From: Centroberyx gerrardi
Lineage: Eukaryota > Chordata > Actinopteri > Beryciformes > Berycidae
Reading direction: 5' to 3'
Length of the DNA stretch: 64,000 nucleotides
NCBI RefSeq assembly: GCF_048128805.1
Contig: NC_136000.1
Coordinates: 11,744,354 to 11,808,353 of the forward strand
Shown: positions 9,930-22,990 of the stretch, piece after piece
Position numbering within the stretch: position 1 is the stretch's first letter
Layout: each line of letters begins with the position of its first letter
Notes under the pieces: model-generated
The model's input: the letters and a program-made list of their open reading frames with translations, nothing else
Databases searched by the model: none
Told to the model about the DNA's origin: nothing
Program-made: the position numbers and the translations under genes

Positions 9930-10455
9930 ACGAACTGCACCCGACTGTCCCCATGCCCGGCCCCCTCTCTCTCTCTCTCTCTCACACATACACACACATG
10001 CACACACCCCTAACGCTGCTCCTCGCTCTTGAATGGATTACAATATACTCAACATGCACTAAAACCTGCAAGGACATTTCCTTATACTCTTCTTGAAGGC
10101 ACTCCTTATACTCTTCTTGAAATATTGATTGTGCCAAATTAACTCAAAGTTCATTTACAATACACATCCACATTCAGATGTGATGTAAAGGCAACAGTGT
10201 GGCGTAGAAGTCTTCCGAGTCGTGTTGGTCGAGTGTTTTGATTGGTCCAAAAATCCTCCCTTTCCCTTCCTGTTGTGTCGTAAATGAATGGCTTAATATG
10301 TGAATGTCAAGGGAAGCTGCAGTATTAAACAGTATTAAAGTGTGATATTATATGGTTTTGTATGCTTAAAGAATGAGAAAATGAATTTTTTTGTTATATT
10401 AACCTATTTTTGGTAAGTCTTTGCAGACCTAATAAAGATTTAACTGCTAACTTTC
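9930..10455 (+). other. flnc: flnc 3'UTR
   Basis: About 0.5 kb follow the TAA: a CT/CA-rich stretch at 9,965-10,008, then AT-rich sequence to the poly(A) signal. The 3' end is inferred from the AATAAA at 10,431. Confidence 0.7.
10431..10436 (+). terminator. flnc: flnc polyadenylation signal AATAAA
   Basis: Canonical hexamer 502 bases after the flnc stop codon and the first good one downstream of it. Confidence 0.7.
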
Positions 10456-11090
10456 CAGACTGAGATTGGATTTATTTTATTTCTCATGATGCTGACAGAC
10501 TCTTGACGAGTTCTTGGTGTCGAGGAACAGCAAACAGCAGGAGGAATTTCTTACCTCTCAGGTTGTCACAGTTTCATCATACATCTATTTTCTGGCCCCT
10601 GCTGATTCTTCCCCCCGAGCAACTGTCAGGATGTTGCCTCTTGATGAAGAATGCTCTCTGCAGAGAATCTAAGAGTAAAAGGTATAAGACTTTCAAGGCT
10701 TTAAATCTGATTCATACTAGAAGTCTAGATTTACGAAAGCTTCAGAGAATGATCCTAAACCCCTGTATTAGATTTGGAAACCTTTTTGAACCTGTCACAT
10801 CAATTCAACCATCCAGGATATATGCTTTCAATGTTCTCATTTTACAGCCTGTACTTGTCCAGATCCAATCACAAGATGGCAGCATAGTCACACGGTCTCC
10901 TATATCTGTCTCAAGCAAACAAACCAGAACAAAATCTCCATTGTTCCCAGTGAAGATTAACTACAGCTTCCACACCAAGAGGGAGCCTGTGGAGCGTAAA
11001 AACCAGAGGCATCTATTTCCATTGTGTGTGTGTAATTAATCCTGTTGGATCAGAGATGGAACACAAGTGGATGCTGTTGTGGCATCTTTA
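10456..11090. other. Intergenic, no gene recognised
   Basis: Unique sequence just 3' of flnc. An open frame of about 178 codons (10,503-11,039) begins at a TTG and has no recognisable domain, so it is not called a gene. Confidence 0.5.
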
Positions 11091-11161
11091 TGGGGGGGGG
11101 ACAGACCCTGCTGAGGCGCAAATCAACCAGAAAGAAGGGTGGTTAAGCCTTTGCTTGTGCG

Positions 11162-11164
<3 letters not shown>

Positions 11165-11208
<44 letters not shown>
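11165..11208. repeat. (GT)n microsatellite
   Basis: Nearly pure GT dinucleotide run. Confidence 0.9.
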
Positions 11209-11209
<1 letters not shown>

Positions 11210-11734
11210 CCCATGCATATGTGTGAGCATTCACTCGTGTCTCCTCCATGGACACTGTGTGTGTGTGTCCCCTGCGTGGTCTGCAGTGTGCTGGTTCAGT
11301 GCTACCAGGCCGCGGTCCCACAGTGAGTCAACCACCCAGCCTCCACACGCTGACACAGACACACACCACCACCACCAGTACCATTCTTCACAGAGAGGAG
11401 CCTATAATTAGGTGCTAATTTTCTCTGGTTCCACTGTGACATGATGCTGGGGGCCATGGCGAGGCAAGACGAAGCGAGCGGGTGCGTTTGATGAACGGTG
11501 GCGAGAGCTCGACTTCGGACCATCTGGCCGAGGGGCTGGCGCTGCCCGCTGCTGCCCATGCTGACGTTGACCAGGGCAGGGCCCACCCACGTCAGTCTGT
11601 CCTCCCGTCCTGCTCCTCCGGACCGGGACCCAGGCGTCTGTCCACCACAACATGTTTATCTCGAGCGCCTGCCAAGTGAATCACAGCCCCGTGGAAGATA
11701 CAGCCCTCCCCATGCAGAGAGCAGCAGCGAACAC

Positions 11735-11870
11735 AGAGCGAGAGGGAGAGAGAGAGGGAAGGAGAGAGAGGGAAGGAGAGAGAGGGAAGGAAAGGAGGGA
11801 GGAGAGGGCAAAGGGGGGAGAGAGTGTGGGAGGAAGAGAAAGGGAGAGGGAGAAAGAGAGATTAGAGAAA
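11735..11870. repeat. Purine-rich (GA/GGGA) low-complexity tract
   Basis: About 135 bp of almost pure A and G on the + strand (gagagagggaaggagagag units). The open frames across it are low-complexity artefacts. Confidence 0.85.
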
Positions 11871-11922
11871 AAGAATGGGATTAAAAGAATCCAGTTGGAA
11901 GAATGAGAGACAGACAGGCGCA

Positions 11923-11928
11923 CACACA

Positions 11929-11963
<35 letters not shown>
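11923..11963. repeat. (CA)n microsatellite
   Basis: CA dinucleotide run close to the purine tract at 11,735. Confidence 0.9.
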
Positions 11964-11967
<4 letters not shown>

Positions 11968-12175
11968 CCAGTGAAACAGACAGGCAACATCAACACTCGA
12001 GATGACCTGACAAACATGTCAGGATGTGAATCTATGACCGCTCCAGATTCACTGCGCACATGAAGCTTGAACTTCTTAATACAAAAACAGCCATAAATGT
12101 TGGATGTGGTGAAACGGGCGGTGAGTTATTAATACTAGAGGGATCAATGGGAGGTGTGGTCGCCACGGAGATGCT

Positions 12176-12300
12176 TCTTTCTCTCTAACATCTCTCTCAT
12201 CCCTGTCCTCTATGCCTGTCTCTCCCTGTCTCTCTCTCTCTCTCCCTCTCTTGCTTTCTCTCTCTCTCTCTCTCTTTCTCACACACACACACACACACAC
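12176..12300. repeat. CT-rich tract followed by (CA)n
   Basis: A pyrimidine-rich stretch of CT repeats changes into a CA run at about 12,280-12,300. Confidence 0.8.
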
Positions 12301-13495
12301 TGAACACACAAGATCTAGATTATGTTAACAGTAAAATTGTGTAATGACACGCCCCCAAACCCTCTGAAGTTGTGCTCCCAGGGCAATAAATCTCATTCTC
12401 CCACCTTCCCCTCTCACACTCACTCTTACTCTCTCCCCTTCTCTCTCTCTCTCCACTTCTCTCTCTGTCCCTCTCTCCCCTACCGATTAAATTTTTCCTC
12501 CCACTGTCTAAATTCCAATCAATCTCAGCCTCTTCAGATTCAGTGATTTATTTCTCATCTCACTTGTGTCACCACATGCCTTCCTGACCAGCCTCACCCC
12601 AGGCCAGGTTCCACCTTTGACCTTTATTTATCAATGCAGTCAGTCTCTCCGGCCTAGATGGAAATCCCCATGGACTGAGACACAGACACTGACGCTCCTT
12701 GAAGCAGATAAAACCCCTTCCATGGCTGAGTGATCAGACAGACAAACAACTAAACAAATGTTTGCACAAATGAATGGTCGCCCGGATGGATTAATGAATG
12801 GACAGATAGAGGGAGGGGAGAGAGGGATCGGTGGGGGAATTCATCCATTCAGTTTCCATCCAAGCCCCAAGGCCCTGGTATGTAATTGCTTCATGCATAG
12901 TTGATACACTGCATAATCAGCCAAATACACTAGGATTTCTTTTGGTTTTTATAGAAGCCAGCACTTTCATTTGCAGGTCATGGGTAAAGTTTAGATTCTA
13001 TAGGAAGCATCTTGTAATGGAAAAGCTCATTCATGTCTGAGTGCTCATCTCTCCCCTTTAGAATGGACACACACACACGGGACCAGTGAAAGGTACGCTG
13101 TACTGTGGTTCAATCAGGACCATGTTCTGTTTTATTCATACAGAACAAAGATGAAATATTCATATCTGAGGGTTGTTGCTATGCTTTCTTGTGTGTCTCT
13201 TACCTCTCATGTACACAAATCCTGATTAAGAATCAGGTGGACTTTGGCCGTAAATTGGCTCCCTTTGCGAAGGAGCATAAAAACAATGCAAATGGATGGA
13301 AGGAGTTCCCACTGGGCGCCCAGCAGATTGTGTTCATGCGGCATGCAAATGCATGAAGCATGAAGCTGGTCCAACCTATCTCAACCCAGAACAGGCAAGC
13401 TGAATAGGCAGCAGTATAGAGACGGATGAATTTCTGTGGATGGAAGCCTCGGACGAGAGATGCATGCCAAAGAACACCCCAAGATAGCTTTTCAC
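12301..13495. other. Intergenic, no gene recognised
   Basis: Pyrimidine-rich at 12,390-12,480, otherwise unique sequence. No coding exon or RNA gene recognised. Confidence 0.5.
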
Positions 13496-13498
13496 ACA

Positions 13499-13513
13499 GG
13501 CACACACGCACAC

Positions 13514-13564
<51 letters not shown>

Positions 13565-13600
13565 TGCATGCATGCATGCACACACACATACACACACAAA
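13499..13600. repeat. (CA)n and (ATGC)n compound microsatellite
   Basis: Long CA run (about 13,500-13,562), then a short gcatgcatgcatgcatgc block and more CA. Confidence 0.9.
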
Positions 13601-15485
13601 AAACCCTGCAACACCCTGGCAGTACCGCACACATGAAAAGAAACAGCATGATGAGAAATGGTTTGGCTTCATGAGGTGAATGAGCAGTAATAGCCCGAGG
13701 CCGGAGGAACTACAGGGAGGGAAAGCCTTTCCCTCGGCGTGAGGAAGGTGTGCTTACACTCCTTTTGCTTGAGCAGCGGGGACATGTCAGGGGCAAAGTC
13801 CCCATGTCTCCATCTCTAATTGGAGCGTATCCCTCTGCCCTGTCCCATCACACCATGGTGGTGGCAGGATGCTGTGCTAATGGATAGCCCCCCTATGGAG
13901 CGCTTGTCCTTGATGTGCTGGGTTGACTGTGGCCCACGCTGAGGGTAGACTGCAGATTAGAGGCAAATCAGAAGATTTGTTTGTCCTCTCCTAGCGGCGG
14001 GACATTCAAGGAGAGGGACCAGCCATGGCTGTGATGGAGTGGGTTGGACTGGCGCGACAGATGTGTGTTAGTGTGACTGATGTGTTCTGGGTGAGCAGGC
14101 TGCGCTGGGTCACAGACACCTGGAGAACGAACATAAGCCCGTCCAAGAACTGCTTCGGCATACTGATGGCGTGTTTGTTTCTATCCGTGTCCAAATGGCC
14201 AAAAGTCGTGCCAAAGGTAGCTGTTTGTGATCAGACCATTGGTGAAAATTTAGGAGGAGATAACGATGTTGTAATTACCTACGCTAAATTGGAACTGTGG
14301 ATACTCAATTGTCTATAAACAAGGTTACTGCGGTCCCCTTGGGGTAATTGTTTCAAAAGCCTGCGAACAGTCTGGCCCAGTGATGGCGAAATTGGAAGGG
14401 GGTTGTATCCAGTAATTTTTCAGGTCATTGAAGCGTGGCCTGTATCTGGGCTGAAACTAGAGCTGATTTGAAATGGAAGCATCTCTAGATAACTTTTTGT
14501 TCCCTCTTAAGAGTCAAAGTCATTGGTCTCAATCAGCTTTTAACCTAGCGATGATAGGGGCCTGTGGATCATTGGACACCACCTGCACCAGCAGTCCTCT
14601 TTACATTCCAGTGATTATGCCAATCTTTATAACTGAATAATGTATTTTTTGTCATGGCCAGAGTGTTCCTATGAAAATCACGATCTATTGAGATATGTCT
14701 GCAGGTCAAATTTATGTCTTACAGGGTAGAAATAGCTTGGTGGAACAGATACATCCTGCCCGATGCTCCTTGCAGATGGGCCGTCTGCTAATATTAGCAT
14801 AATTGAATTCAGAGCACACTCACAGAAATTCACTAATTCATCACAGCATCAGGCCAAGCTAAATAATGCTGTGGCCCTTGAGTTTTAAAAGGGATGCGTG
14901 ATTGTGTTTCCAAATATTAGAGCAGATCTAGTGTTTACAGCAAAAACAAGAGCTTGACTTAATTGTTGAATATCAATACAAGTAGGCAGAGCATAGCATG
15001 GAGAGGTGTCTTGTCTGTCATGCAGGCTTGATCATGAGAGAGCTGCTAACATCGGTGTAGTCTCCTAGCATGCTCCTCAGCCCAATTCACACCATGTAAC
15101 CTACATTCACAGCCAAGGTCTTGCTGCTGGAATTGCCTTCTGATTTCTCATCCTTCTCTCCATTTTGTCCTTTCTATCAGCTGGATATCTGACTGACTAG
15201 CAGTTCTCGCTTTCATGCGTGCATCTCTTTCATAGGCCGACCGACTGAGACGTAGCTAGTTTTTATCAAAGTTTGATTATAACACAGTCTCCCCCCTTTG
15301 AATGTACCAACGGAACACTGAGATGTCTGTGAGATTGAAAGATGAGAGGAATGACAATAAATGTGCTGCAGCAAAGTGATGCTGGGAGTCTCATTTTTGA
15401 ATACTGCATGAGAAAATGGAATATAATGCATCATTACTGGTTGTGAAAGTCTCACGATGCACATAGATTAAAACGCCCACACTGA
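13601..15485. other. Intergenic, no gene recognised
   Basis: 1.9 kb of unique, moderately AT-rich sequence. Short open frames on both strands lack recognisable protein content. Confidence 0.5.
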
Positions 15486-15486
15486 T

Positions 15487-15488
<2 letters not shown>

Positions 15489-15522
<34 letters not shown>

Positions 15523-15585
15523 GAGCACACACACACACACACACACACACGCCACACACATACACGCATGCACACACACACACAG
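15489..15585. repeat. (CA)n microsatellite
   Basis: Two CA blocks with short interruptions (tgtgagc, gccacac, gcatg). Confidence 0.9.
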
Positions 15586-16590
15586 TTGTTTCATCAAGAG
15601 TTGTTTCAAAATGCATGCGTTGCAGGCACTCCATCTTCTCGACATGCTCCCAGAGATGATTAATAATGTGTTGCGTACATTATTTAGAATATTTAAACTG
15701 GTCGCATCTTTATTAACATGTATATTGCATTACCATCGGTTCGGTCTACATCAGTAGTATGTATGCTCATTATGGTCCCCATGAATTTACAGTAATTAGG
15801 TGCGTTTTCTTGACTGGGGGGTGCTGCAGGCTGCTCCTTTATGTCCAGGAATGTCATTAACATTTTTATGTAAATTGCACATCCCACATAGCCACAACAT
15901 AGACCGCACATTACCTGGAGGGGTGAAGGTGGAAGGATGGAAAGATCGAGGGGAAAAACAGGTGGTAGGAGCATCAGCAAACATCACAGAATATGAATAC
16001 CTGATCATTTAATGATAATCAGCTCTGTTTCATATCCAGGACACGATAGTTACCATAGCACCACCCTGTCCCACCCTCTCTGAATATATGCACAAGGTGA
16101 CATTTACATTGAAGATGTGAGACATGGCGCGACCATGAAAGACATTAATCGTCAGTAATAATTCAATGTCAGAATGGAGATAAGATGTTGTGGTCATATT
16201 TCGTCTGTTATTCCTATCCAAACTGTCATGGTAGCCAACTACATAAGGCAGAATGACATGGATCAACCTTGTGATGTGATGTGGATCAGCCTGATTAATT
16301 TAATTTACGACACCAGATGCCTCATTTTCATGTGCATACATTGCCCTTCTCTCTTTAACCAACATTTAAGAATGGAGCAGTTTTTTTTTTTTTTTGCTTG
16401 ACAAGGAGGAGGGGTTAGGGAGAGCTTACAATTATGCTATTATTCCCACTGTGTCCTGTTAGGCTAAATACTTCAAATCCATCTGAAAAAACATGAATTA
16501 ATCTGGTTCATTTGAATGGGATAATAAACCCTGTGTAATATGCATTATATGGAAGTGAGTGGCAGCTTTTCTCTTGGCCTCTAGGTGTGT
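15586..16590. other. Intergenic, no gene recognised
   Basis: Unique AT-rich sequence with an oligo-T run at 16,380-16,395. Nothing else recognised. Confidence 0.5.
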
Positions 16591-16593
16591 GTT

Positions 16594-16594
<1 letters not shown>

Positions 16595-16671
<77 letters not shown>

Positions 16672-16830
16672 AAGAGAGAACATATGTGTGTGTGTTAATG
16701 TCTATGTCCATGGGCGCGTGCGTGTGTGTGTGCGTGTGTGTTCAGTTCATGTGTATGTTTTTGTGTGTGTCTGTGTGTGTCTGTGTCAGTGTGCGTTTGT
16801 CTATGTTTATGTGTTTATGGATTTGTAAGA
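16595..16830. repeat. (GA)n then (GT)n compound microsatellite
   Basis: GA run at about 16,595-16,678, followed by a degenerate GT-rich run to about 16,830. Confidence 0.85.
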
Positions 16831-18190
16831 GCGACGTAAGAAAAACCCGAACACACTTTTGTCTGCTCCGATCCAGTCCCAGCTGTGTCTCATTAACCGC
16901 TGTCATTTTAATCCTCTTAGTCAAATCCCATAATTTTGTCCATCAACAAAAACACGAGCAACAGGCCAATGCTTAGCTACCCAATCTCAGCCATTCAAAA
17001 TGAAGTAAGTCTAGTTAGAGTCAACAGTGTTTCAGTCACATCCACCCTCACATTATGTAAAACAATCAGGATGCCTCTCGTTTTAGATTTCATCGACTAC
17101 TTGGTGCAAAGCTACTGTTAATCTGGTTTTGACTCTGCAGCAATCTGGGAGCTCAAGGGATTTATTGTTTGTACTTTTACCCTGTTCATCTGAGGACTCT
17201 CCTGGGAGGATGAGCTGTTCGGTTACGTTAGGTACCACTCTGGATTCCTGCAGTCGAATTCTAGTTTACCCATATATTAACCGACAATGTATGACTGAGG
17301 ATTCAGTCTCTGCCTCCCCTTGGCCCCGTAGTCCTCTCCCCTCTGTGATGAAAGCTATTTTCTCCTCTTTCTCCACACTGACAGCTGGCGCATCCTCTTC
17401 ACCAGCAACACTTCAACTCAGACCAGCTCTATGTATAGATCTCCGTCATTGGAAAGGCCTATTTCAGTGGCACTTGCTGCTATGAATATATCTTCGACAT
17501 TCTGTTGTGCTTCATTTTCAGTGCAATTGCCTCTTTTCCCCCAAATGAGTCCAATAATGCTGCAATGCGCAAGCTCTCCAGGGTACATAAAATCCAACTT
17601 CCTTCGTGATGAGAAACTCGACATGATTCTCCAAATGTCAAGCTGTCCCCTGAGAGGCATTGTAACGTACACAGAGCTTGTGGTTGGTTTTAATTGTGAC
17701 ATTTATGAGATGTGGGAGAGCAACATTTGTGCTCCCTTCCTCATGTGCCTAAGCTACCCAGAGGATTTTCTTTTCCATAAGAGTGAATCATCCATTAATT
17801 GTGGGCACGACTGGTGAATCGATCTGTCAGGTAGTATTTTCCTGAGCTGCAAATTAGTTTCCCTGGAAGCTGTTAGAACGGCTATGAGAGGGTTGCGGTC
17901 TCTCTCTGCCCAGTCTATGGTAATACCACATTGTGTTGCCACAGCTTCCCATGATGCCAGTGAAGCTCAAATCAACACATTGCAATTACGGTCTATTCCT
18001 CAGTGTACGGCTGCCCATAGTGACTGCCTCCACCAGGAGAGTTAGGACAAGCTTCACTGCTTTATTCTCCCGTATGTCATCCTGGACTAAAAAACAAGAT
18101 TAAATTGGTTCTGCTCAACTATTTGCTGTCAGCTAAAAGTAGATGGTTCAGCCTCAGAGAAAAAGGTATCCTGCGAATCCACAACCAAAC
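16831..18190. other. Intergenic, no gene recognised
   Basis: Unique sequence. The longest frame (17,431-17,817, + strand) has no recognisable domain or splice context. Confidence 0.5.
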
Positions 18191-18204
18191 ACTCACTCAA
18201 ACAG

Positions 18205-18380
18205 ACAATAGAGAGGCGCATACACAAATGCATGCACATACTGATACAGAAACAAACACACACACACACAAATTCACACTCATACATACATAAACAAATA
18301 GATTCAAACACAGAAACAGAAATGCACAAAACAGACACACACACACACACAGATACACAAACATAAAAACACACACAGTA
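18205..18380. repeat. Degenerate CA-rich low-complexity tract
   Basis: Interrupted CA/ACAA repeats across about 175 bp. Confidence 0.75.
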
Positions 18381-18972
18381 AACAGGCAGACCGCATAGTC
18401 AAACATTAGTGGCGTGTAGAAGTCTGTCATTTCTTGTTTGGAAGATGTGAAGGCATAGGCCGGATTTGTGACCTTTGTTGCGACTGTGAGGCGTGTTTCT
18501 CCCTCTTTGGAGAAGATGATTAATTTCTGTTATTTACATTACTGCCCTGAAGGCTCCTCAATAGGCCTCACACATTTGTCATTTCCGCCGCACTGTTTTT
18601 CAAATGGAAATGAAATAGAATGTACAACCTCCTGGGCCTGCCTCGCCAAGACCCTTTTAAGCAGAGAAGGCACGGGAAAAAACTGTATTTGCTCATAATA
18701 AAACAGCCGTCTCAATACAGTAGTGCAGCAGTCACAGAGTGCAAAGTCTTTTGGCTCTGGTAAACAACAGTATAATCTGGAGGGCTATGAGGTGCTACGC
18801 TCTCACCATTCCCACTGCGCTCTTGCTTAATTAGAGCTTTGATTGGATGGGCACAGTCCATAAACCAGCCATAACACTGGTTCAATCCAGCTGCTGATCT
18901 GCACTGCTTTTTTAACACTGGTTTATAGCCTGCAGGAACCAAGGCATCCCCAGATGTCTGTGTATTTCCACA

Positions 18973-18974
<2 letters not shown>

Positions 18975-19003
<29 letters not shown>

Positions 19004-19060
19004 CCACCCCCCACCCATACACACACACAAACAAACACACACACACACACACACACACGC
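18975..19060. repeat. (CA)n microsatellite
   Basis: Two CA blocks separated by a short C-rich interruption. Confidence 0.9.
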
Positions 19061-19358
19061 TTTTGTGAAACACTGAGTGAATTTATGTTCACCCTGTTCT
19101 CACTTCCTCTCCTCCCTCTCTTCCTACCGTTAAGGGCTTATTTCTTTCACCTCCTGGGAGTGTGGAGATGGAGTGAAAGAGAAAGTGTGAGAAAGAAAGA
19201 GAGAGTTAAGGGGAGAGTGAGAAAGGCTTGAAGGTGTCCTGAGAGCACTTTTGCTTCATGGTAACGCCACGGCTAATCCTCTGAGCGTCATTGCGCACTC
19301 CGCATCCTAAATAAGAACCCTCCTTCTGAGTACAGACACTTCACTAGACATGACTTTC

Positions 19359-19383
19359 TCCCTCCCTCCCTCCCTCCCTCCCT
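19359..19383. repeat. (CTCC)n short repeat
   Basis: Five or six tandem CTCC units. Confidence 0.85.
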
Positions 19384-19389
19384 TACGCA

Positions 19390-22300
19390 GCCATGGAAAA
19401 AAGCCTGATAATCAACTGCATGAGTCTTGCTTCATCACAGCCATCATTAACATTCAACAGCACAGGGAATTGTACTTCGTATGGCGTAGGGGGAAAAAAA
19501 GAAAGCTCAAAGTCGCTATTTTCATTATTAGGGCCCAGTGCGTTGCATAGAATAGGTCTGATTGGAAAACAGTGCCCACTAATGAGCCATAAATGAGTTA
19601 TGGTCATTTATGCTAATCGAAGAACACGCTAAAGCTCCCCTCGTTCTGTGTTAAACAAACACTTTATTTTCCCAATGAGAAGGGCTGACATTTGTTCCCC
19701 GGGGTTGTATTACTACAGCTGGCCTATAGCTATGATCATAACTTAACGTCTTGATAATGGGCATGCCCCTCTCAGCAGGCTGACCTGTTGGGCCTGGGAC
19801 TGCTTGACTGCAGTAATTACACATGTGAGCCATTTAAATGAGCATGATTAGCCAGTAACAAGCCAAAAGACTGAAAGGAGGTGATTAGACAACCGCGTGC
19901 TAATTCTTCCACCAGTGGGAGAAGCACAAGCACTGCAGGTGAATATTTGTGTTGCTTCATGCAGTAATAGACGCTTTAATGATGTTTATACTTGTGGTGG
20001 TGAGACCAGCCGTAATGAGAATCTTAAATTGTAGTAAAGTGTGGGTTTACTGCTTCAATTTATACAGAAAATACACTAAGGCACGGTGAAATGGAACCGC
20101 TTTTATGTCTGTTTTGTCTGCTCGGGCAGATCAGAAAGTCAGAATCTATTAAATATGTGCAGTTCAGTTTGGGTCTCACACCTTGTGTTTATTTCAGTCT
20201 CGTGTTTAATTTAACCACACGCTTGTGTTGTCAGCATAGCCCCCGAGCTACGCTCAAAGCCCCAGCATTGGCCTCTGGCATTTTTTCCCTTTGCAGATAA
20301 AGAAGCACATGGTTTAGCATATCAAAAAATTGCACTTTAATGTGGCAGGTTTATTTATAGAACGAAGGATTTATAATTATTTTAGCATCAAAAGACACGG
20401 CGGATTGTGTCATTCTACAGCTTGTGTCTGCTGCTTGCTATCATAACATTTGACAAGCAGCTCTAGGCATTTTAGTGTGTATGTGAGCAAGAATTCAAGA
20501 GTCCAAATAATTCCACCAATTCAAGTTTTTGTGTGATTTTGATAATGTCCTCTGTCCAAACTTTTCCATCCAGTTATTCATGAGTGTAAACATACATTTG
20601 TAATCATTTTTACTCTACCCACCACAGGTGCTCCGGTGTGTGACAAATGTTCAATTATTCATGAAACATAAATACAAACTTTTATGTATCGACTTTTAAC
20701 AATGTTCCTCTGATAATTTTAATAGGTGTTGAACGTACCACAGGGGTAGAACCAAAGATATAGAAAGCCAACCAACACTGAGCAAAGGAAAGAAGTGGAT
20801 GCTTTTATGGCATGACATCTTTAATGCTTTGGGTGACTAATCTGCCCTCTACATGGAGGATACCAGAAGGTGGCTGTAATGTCCATTTTTCATAAAGGCA
20901 GTGGAATATGGTTGAATGTTAAGTTAAGTAGAACATGACATCAAAATAGACTCAATAATTATTGGCCTTTAATATAAATTGGAAATAATAAAGCAGGACA
21001 CATAATATATTTCCTCATAGCGTACATGCTCCCAAACGCACAAACCCAAACACACGCTCAATAATGGTCCTTCACTCATTTTGAAAAACCTATACAGCAG
21101 CGGGCCAGTTCCAGCAGCCATTCCCATTAATAACAGATATTAACGAAGTATGCCTGCTTTGAAATTAAAATATTTTTGCAGGGGCTCAATTTGAAATCCA
21201 TCACGGGTGCGGGGGGCTCATTACTAGTATGTAGCCGAGGAATTATTGGAACAAGGCCCTTCGCCGCCTGTCTGTCATTACAACACTGTCAGATCTGCTT
21301 TGGCTAGGGGGGCTGTTAAAGGGAGCAGGGGGACTTATCTGCTCAGCTGTAAAATGATTTTCTGTCTCTTCGAGAGATACGAGGGGGGATATCAATGATC
21401 TGAGAGTAATTAACATATAGGCTAACATCACACAAGAAGGGCTTTGCACATGGGAGACGAGCAGATAAAATTGAACTTGAAATAGTTGAGTTTAAAGGGG
21501 GACTTTGATTAATTACAAAACTCTCAAAGGATAGTCCATCCCCTCTTTAATTGAACTGCCATCCAATAGCAGCTGCTCCAGAGCTGATGACCTCAACACC
21601 GCCCCTTTATCTTTAATAGGCAGGTTATCTTGTTATTCATTGCAGCTCACGCATTCATTTGCTATATTGCTCTTTCTGCAAGACTGAAATACATCATTAT
21701 CTTTGTATCAAGCTGTTCTGTGTAAAGATTTTCTTTAAAGGGTAAGACAAATGCATGCTCAATGGAATTTCAATTGAGTTTGTGACACATTGCCTATCGA
21801 AACTGGTCGTTTTCATTTTCACCCTCTACCCCTTCATTGTTAAAGATGCTGAATGCAAGTTTTCCTCATCAATATATCACGCTGAAAATAGCTGTGATGC
21901 CATTCTAATATCTGCAAAAAAAAAATGTAGTGGTCGCTGATACAAACATCAGCTCCAATGTTCTGCTTTGTGCTTTCATTTGGTCCAGTTTGAGATTGCT
22001 TGTGCTCAATTCCCCATAGAAAATCTTTTCAGTTGGATAATATGATAAGTTGCACAACAAAAGCAGTGGGGAGTGAATGTGGAAATAATGAAATATGCCA
22101 ATAGAAGCAGCTAACACTGGGCTTTCTGGTGGCTTGATAGGCTGGAGCGCACCCCTTGTCATAGATTTGGATCCAGATCTCCATGTGCACTTTATGCCTA
22201 TCTCTTCTCTGTCTATATCATCTTTCCTGTCTCTCTACTCTGTTTGCTTTCTAGTAAAGCAGAAATAATCTGTGAAAAGCCGCTCAAAGGAGCTTTAGAA

Positions 22301-22930
22301 TATAGCACTGATGCTTATCACAGTTTACTGATATGATGTATTTAGAGAAAGTCCTCCTACCTCTAAGCTAAGATGCTTATGATTGGTAGATCTTTCAAAG
22401 GGAGTAAATTGATTTGCCTCTGCTCAGCGGGGTTAGTAGGCCACATTTACATACACCCCATAAAGTGATCAGTTTGTTTTTCAACACTCTCCTCCCTGCG
22501 CCTCATGCTACATCACAAGACATGTGGTTGAATGACAAATCTCAGTTCACTGGTCATTCCACTGAATCCTATTCACAGCTGAATGACGATTCCTTCATGA
22601 GGGTCTAAAGGCACGGATGCAAGAAAAAGAAGGAGATGTGAGCGGAAGGGAAACAAATATAACAGTCCAGATAAAGGGGAGGCTGAAGAGCGGTGTGCTG
22701 TGCCTCATGATGATATTTCACCCTGAACAAACAAGCTCAGCATCGCAGTGAGAGGAAAGCATTGATCTACCCGGCTCCAATCATAATACATCCACTTTTC
22801 CCCAAGTTTACTTTCTGGCATTCTATCAGGACTTTATAAATTATTTTGGGTGACAAATCGATCTGTTGTTTTGCCCCTCTCTCCCTCCGCCCTGCTGATC
22901 GAAGGGAAGCTTGGTTGTTAGGAGTGTGTA
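19390..22930. other. Long non-repetitive AT-rich intergenic stretch, possible regulatory landscape
   Basis: 3.5 kb without microsatellites or recognised transposon sequence and with no coding exon. It is dense in homeodomain/POU-like cores (ATTTATGCTAAT near 19,605; several TAATTA) and E-boxes (CACATGTG near 19,820; CAGCTG near 21,570). This composition is common in conserved non-coding elements near developmental neuronal genes, but conservation was not measured. Confidence 0.25.
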
Positions 22931-22937
22931 TAAGTGA

Positions 22938-22990
22938 TCTGTGTGTGTGTGTGTGTGTGTGGTGTGTGTGTGAGTGTGTGTGTGTGCGTT
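22938..22990. repeat. (GT)n microsatellite
   Basis: GT run with small interruptions. Confidence 0.9.

Noticed and set aside
10503-11039. Open frame of about 178 codons on the + strand just after flnc
   Set aside because: It begins at a TTG, has no recognisable domain, and lies beyond the flnc poly(A) signal with no promoter or splice context.
11498-11906. Arg/Glu-rich open frames on the + strand and Ser/Leu-rich frames on the - strand
   Set aside because: They are translations of the GA-rich low-complexity tract.
13376-13674. Cys/Val- and His/Thr-rich frames on both strands
   Set aside because: They come from the CA/GT microsatellite read in different frames.
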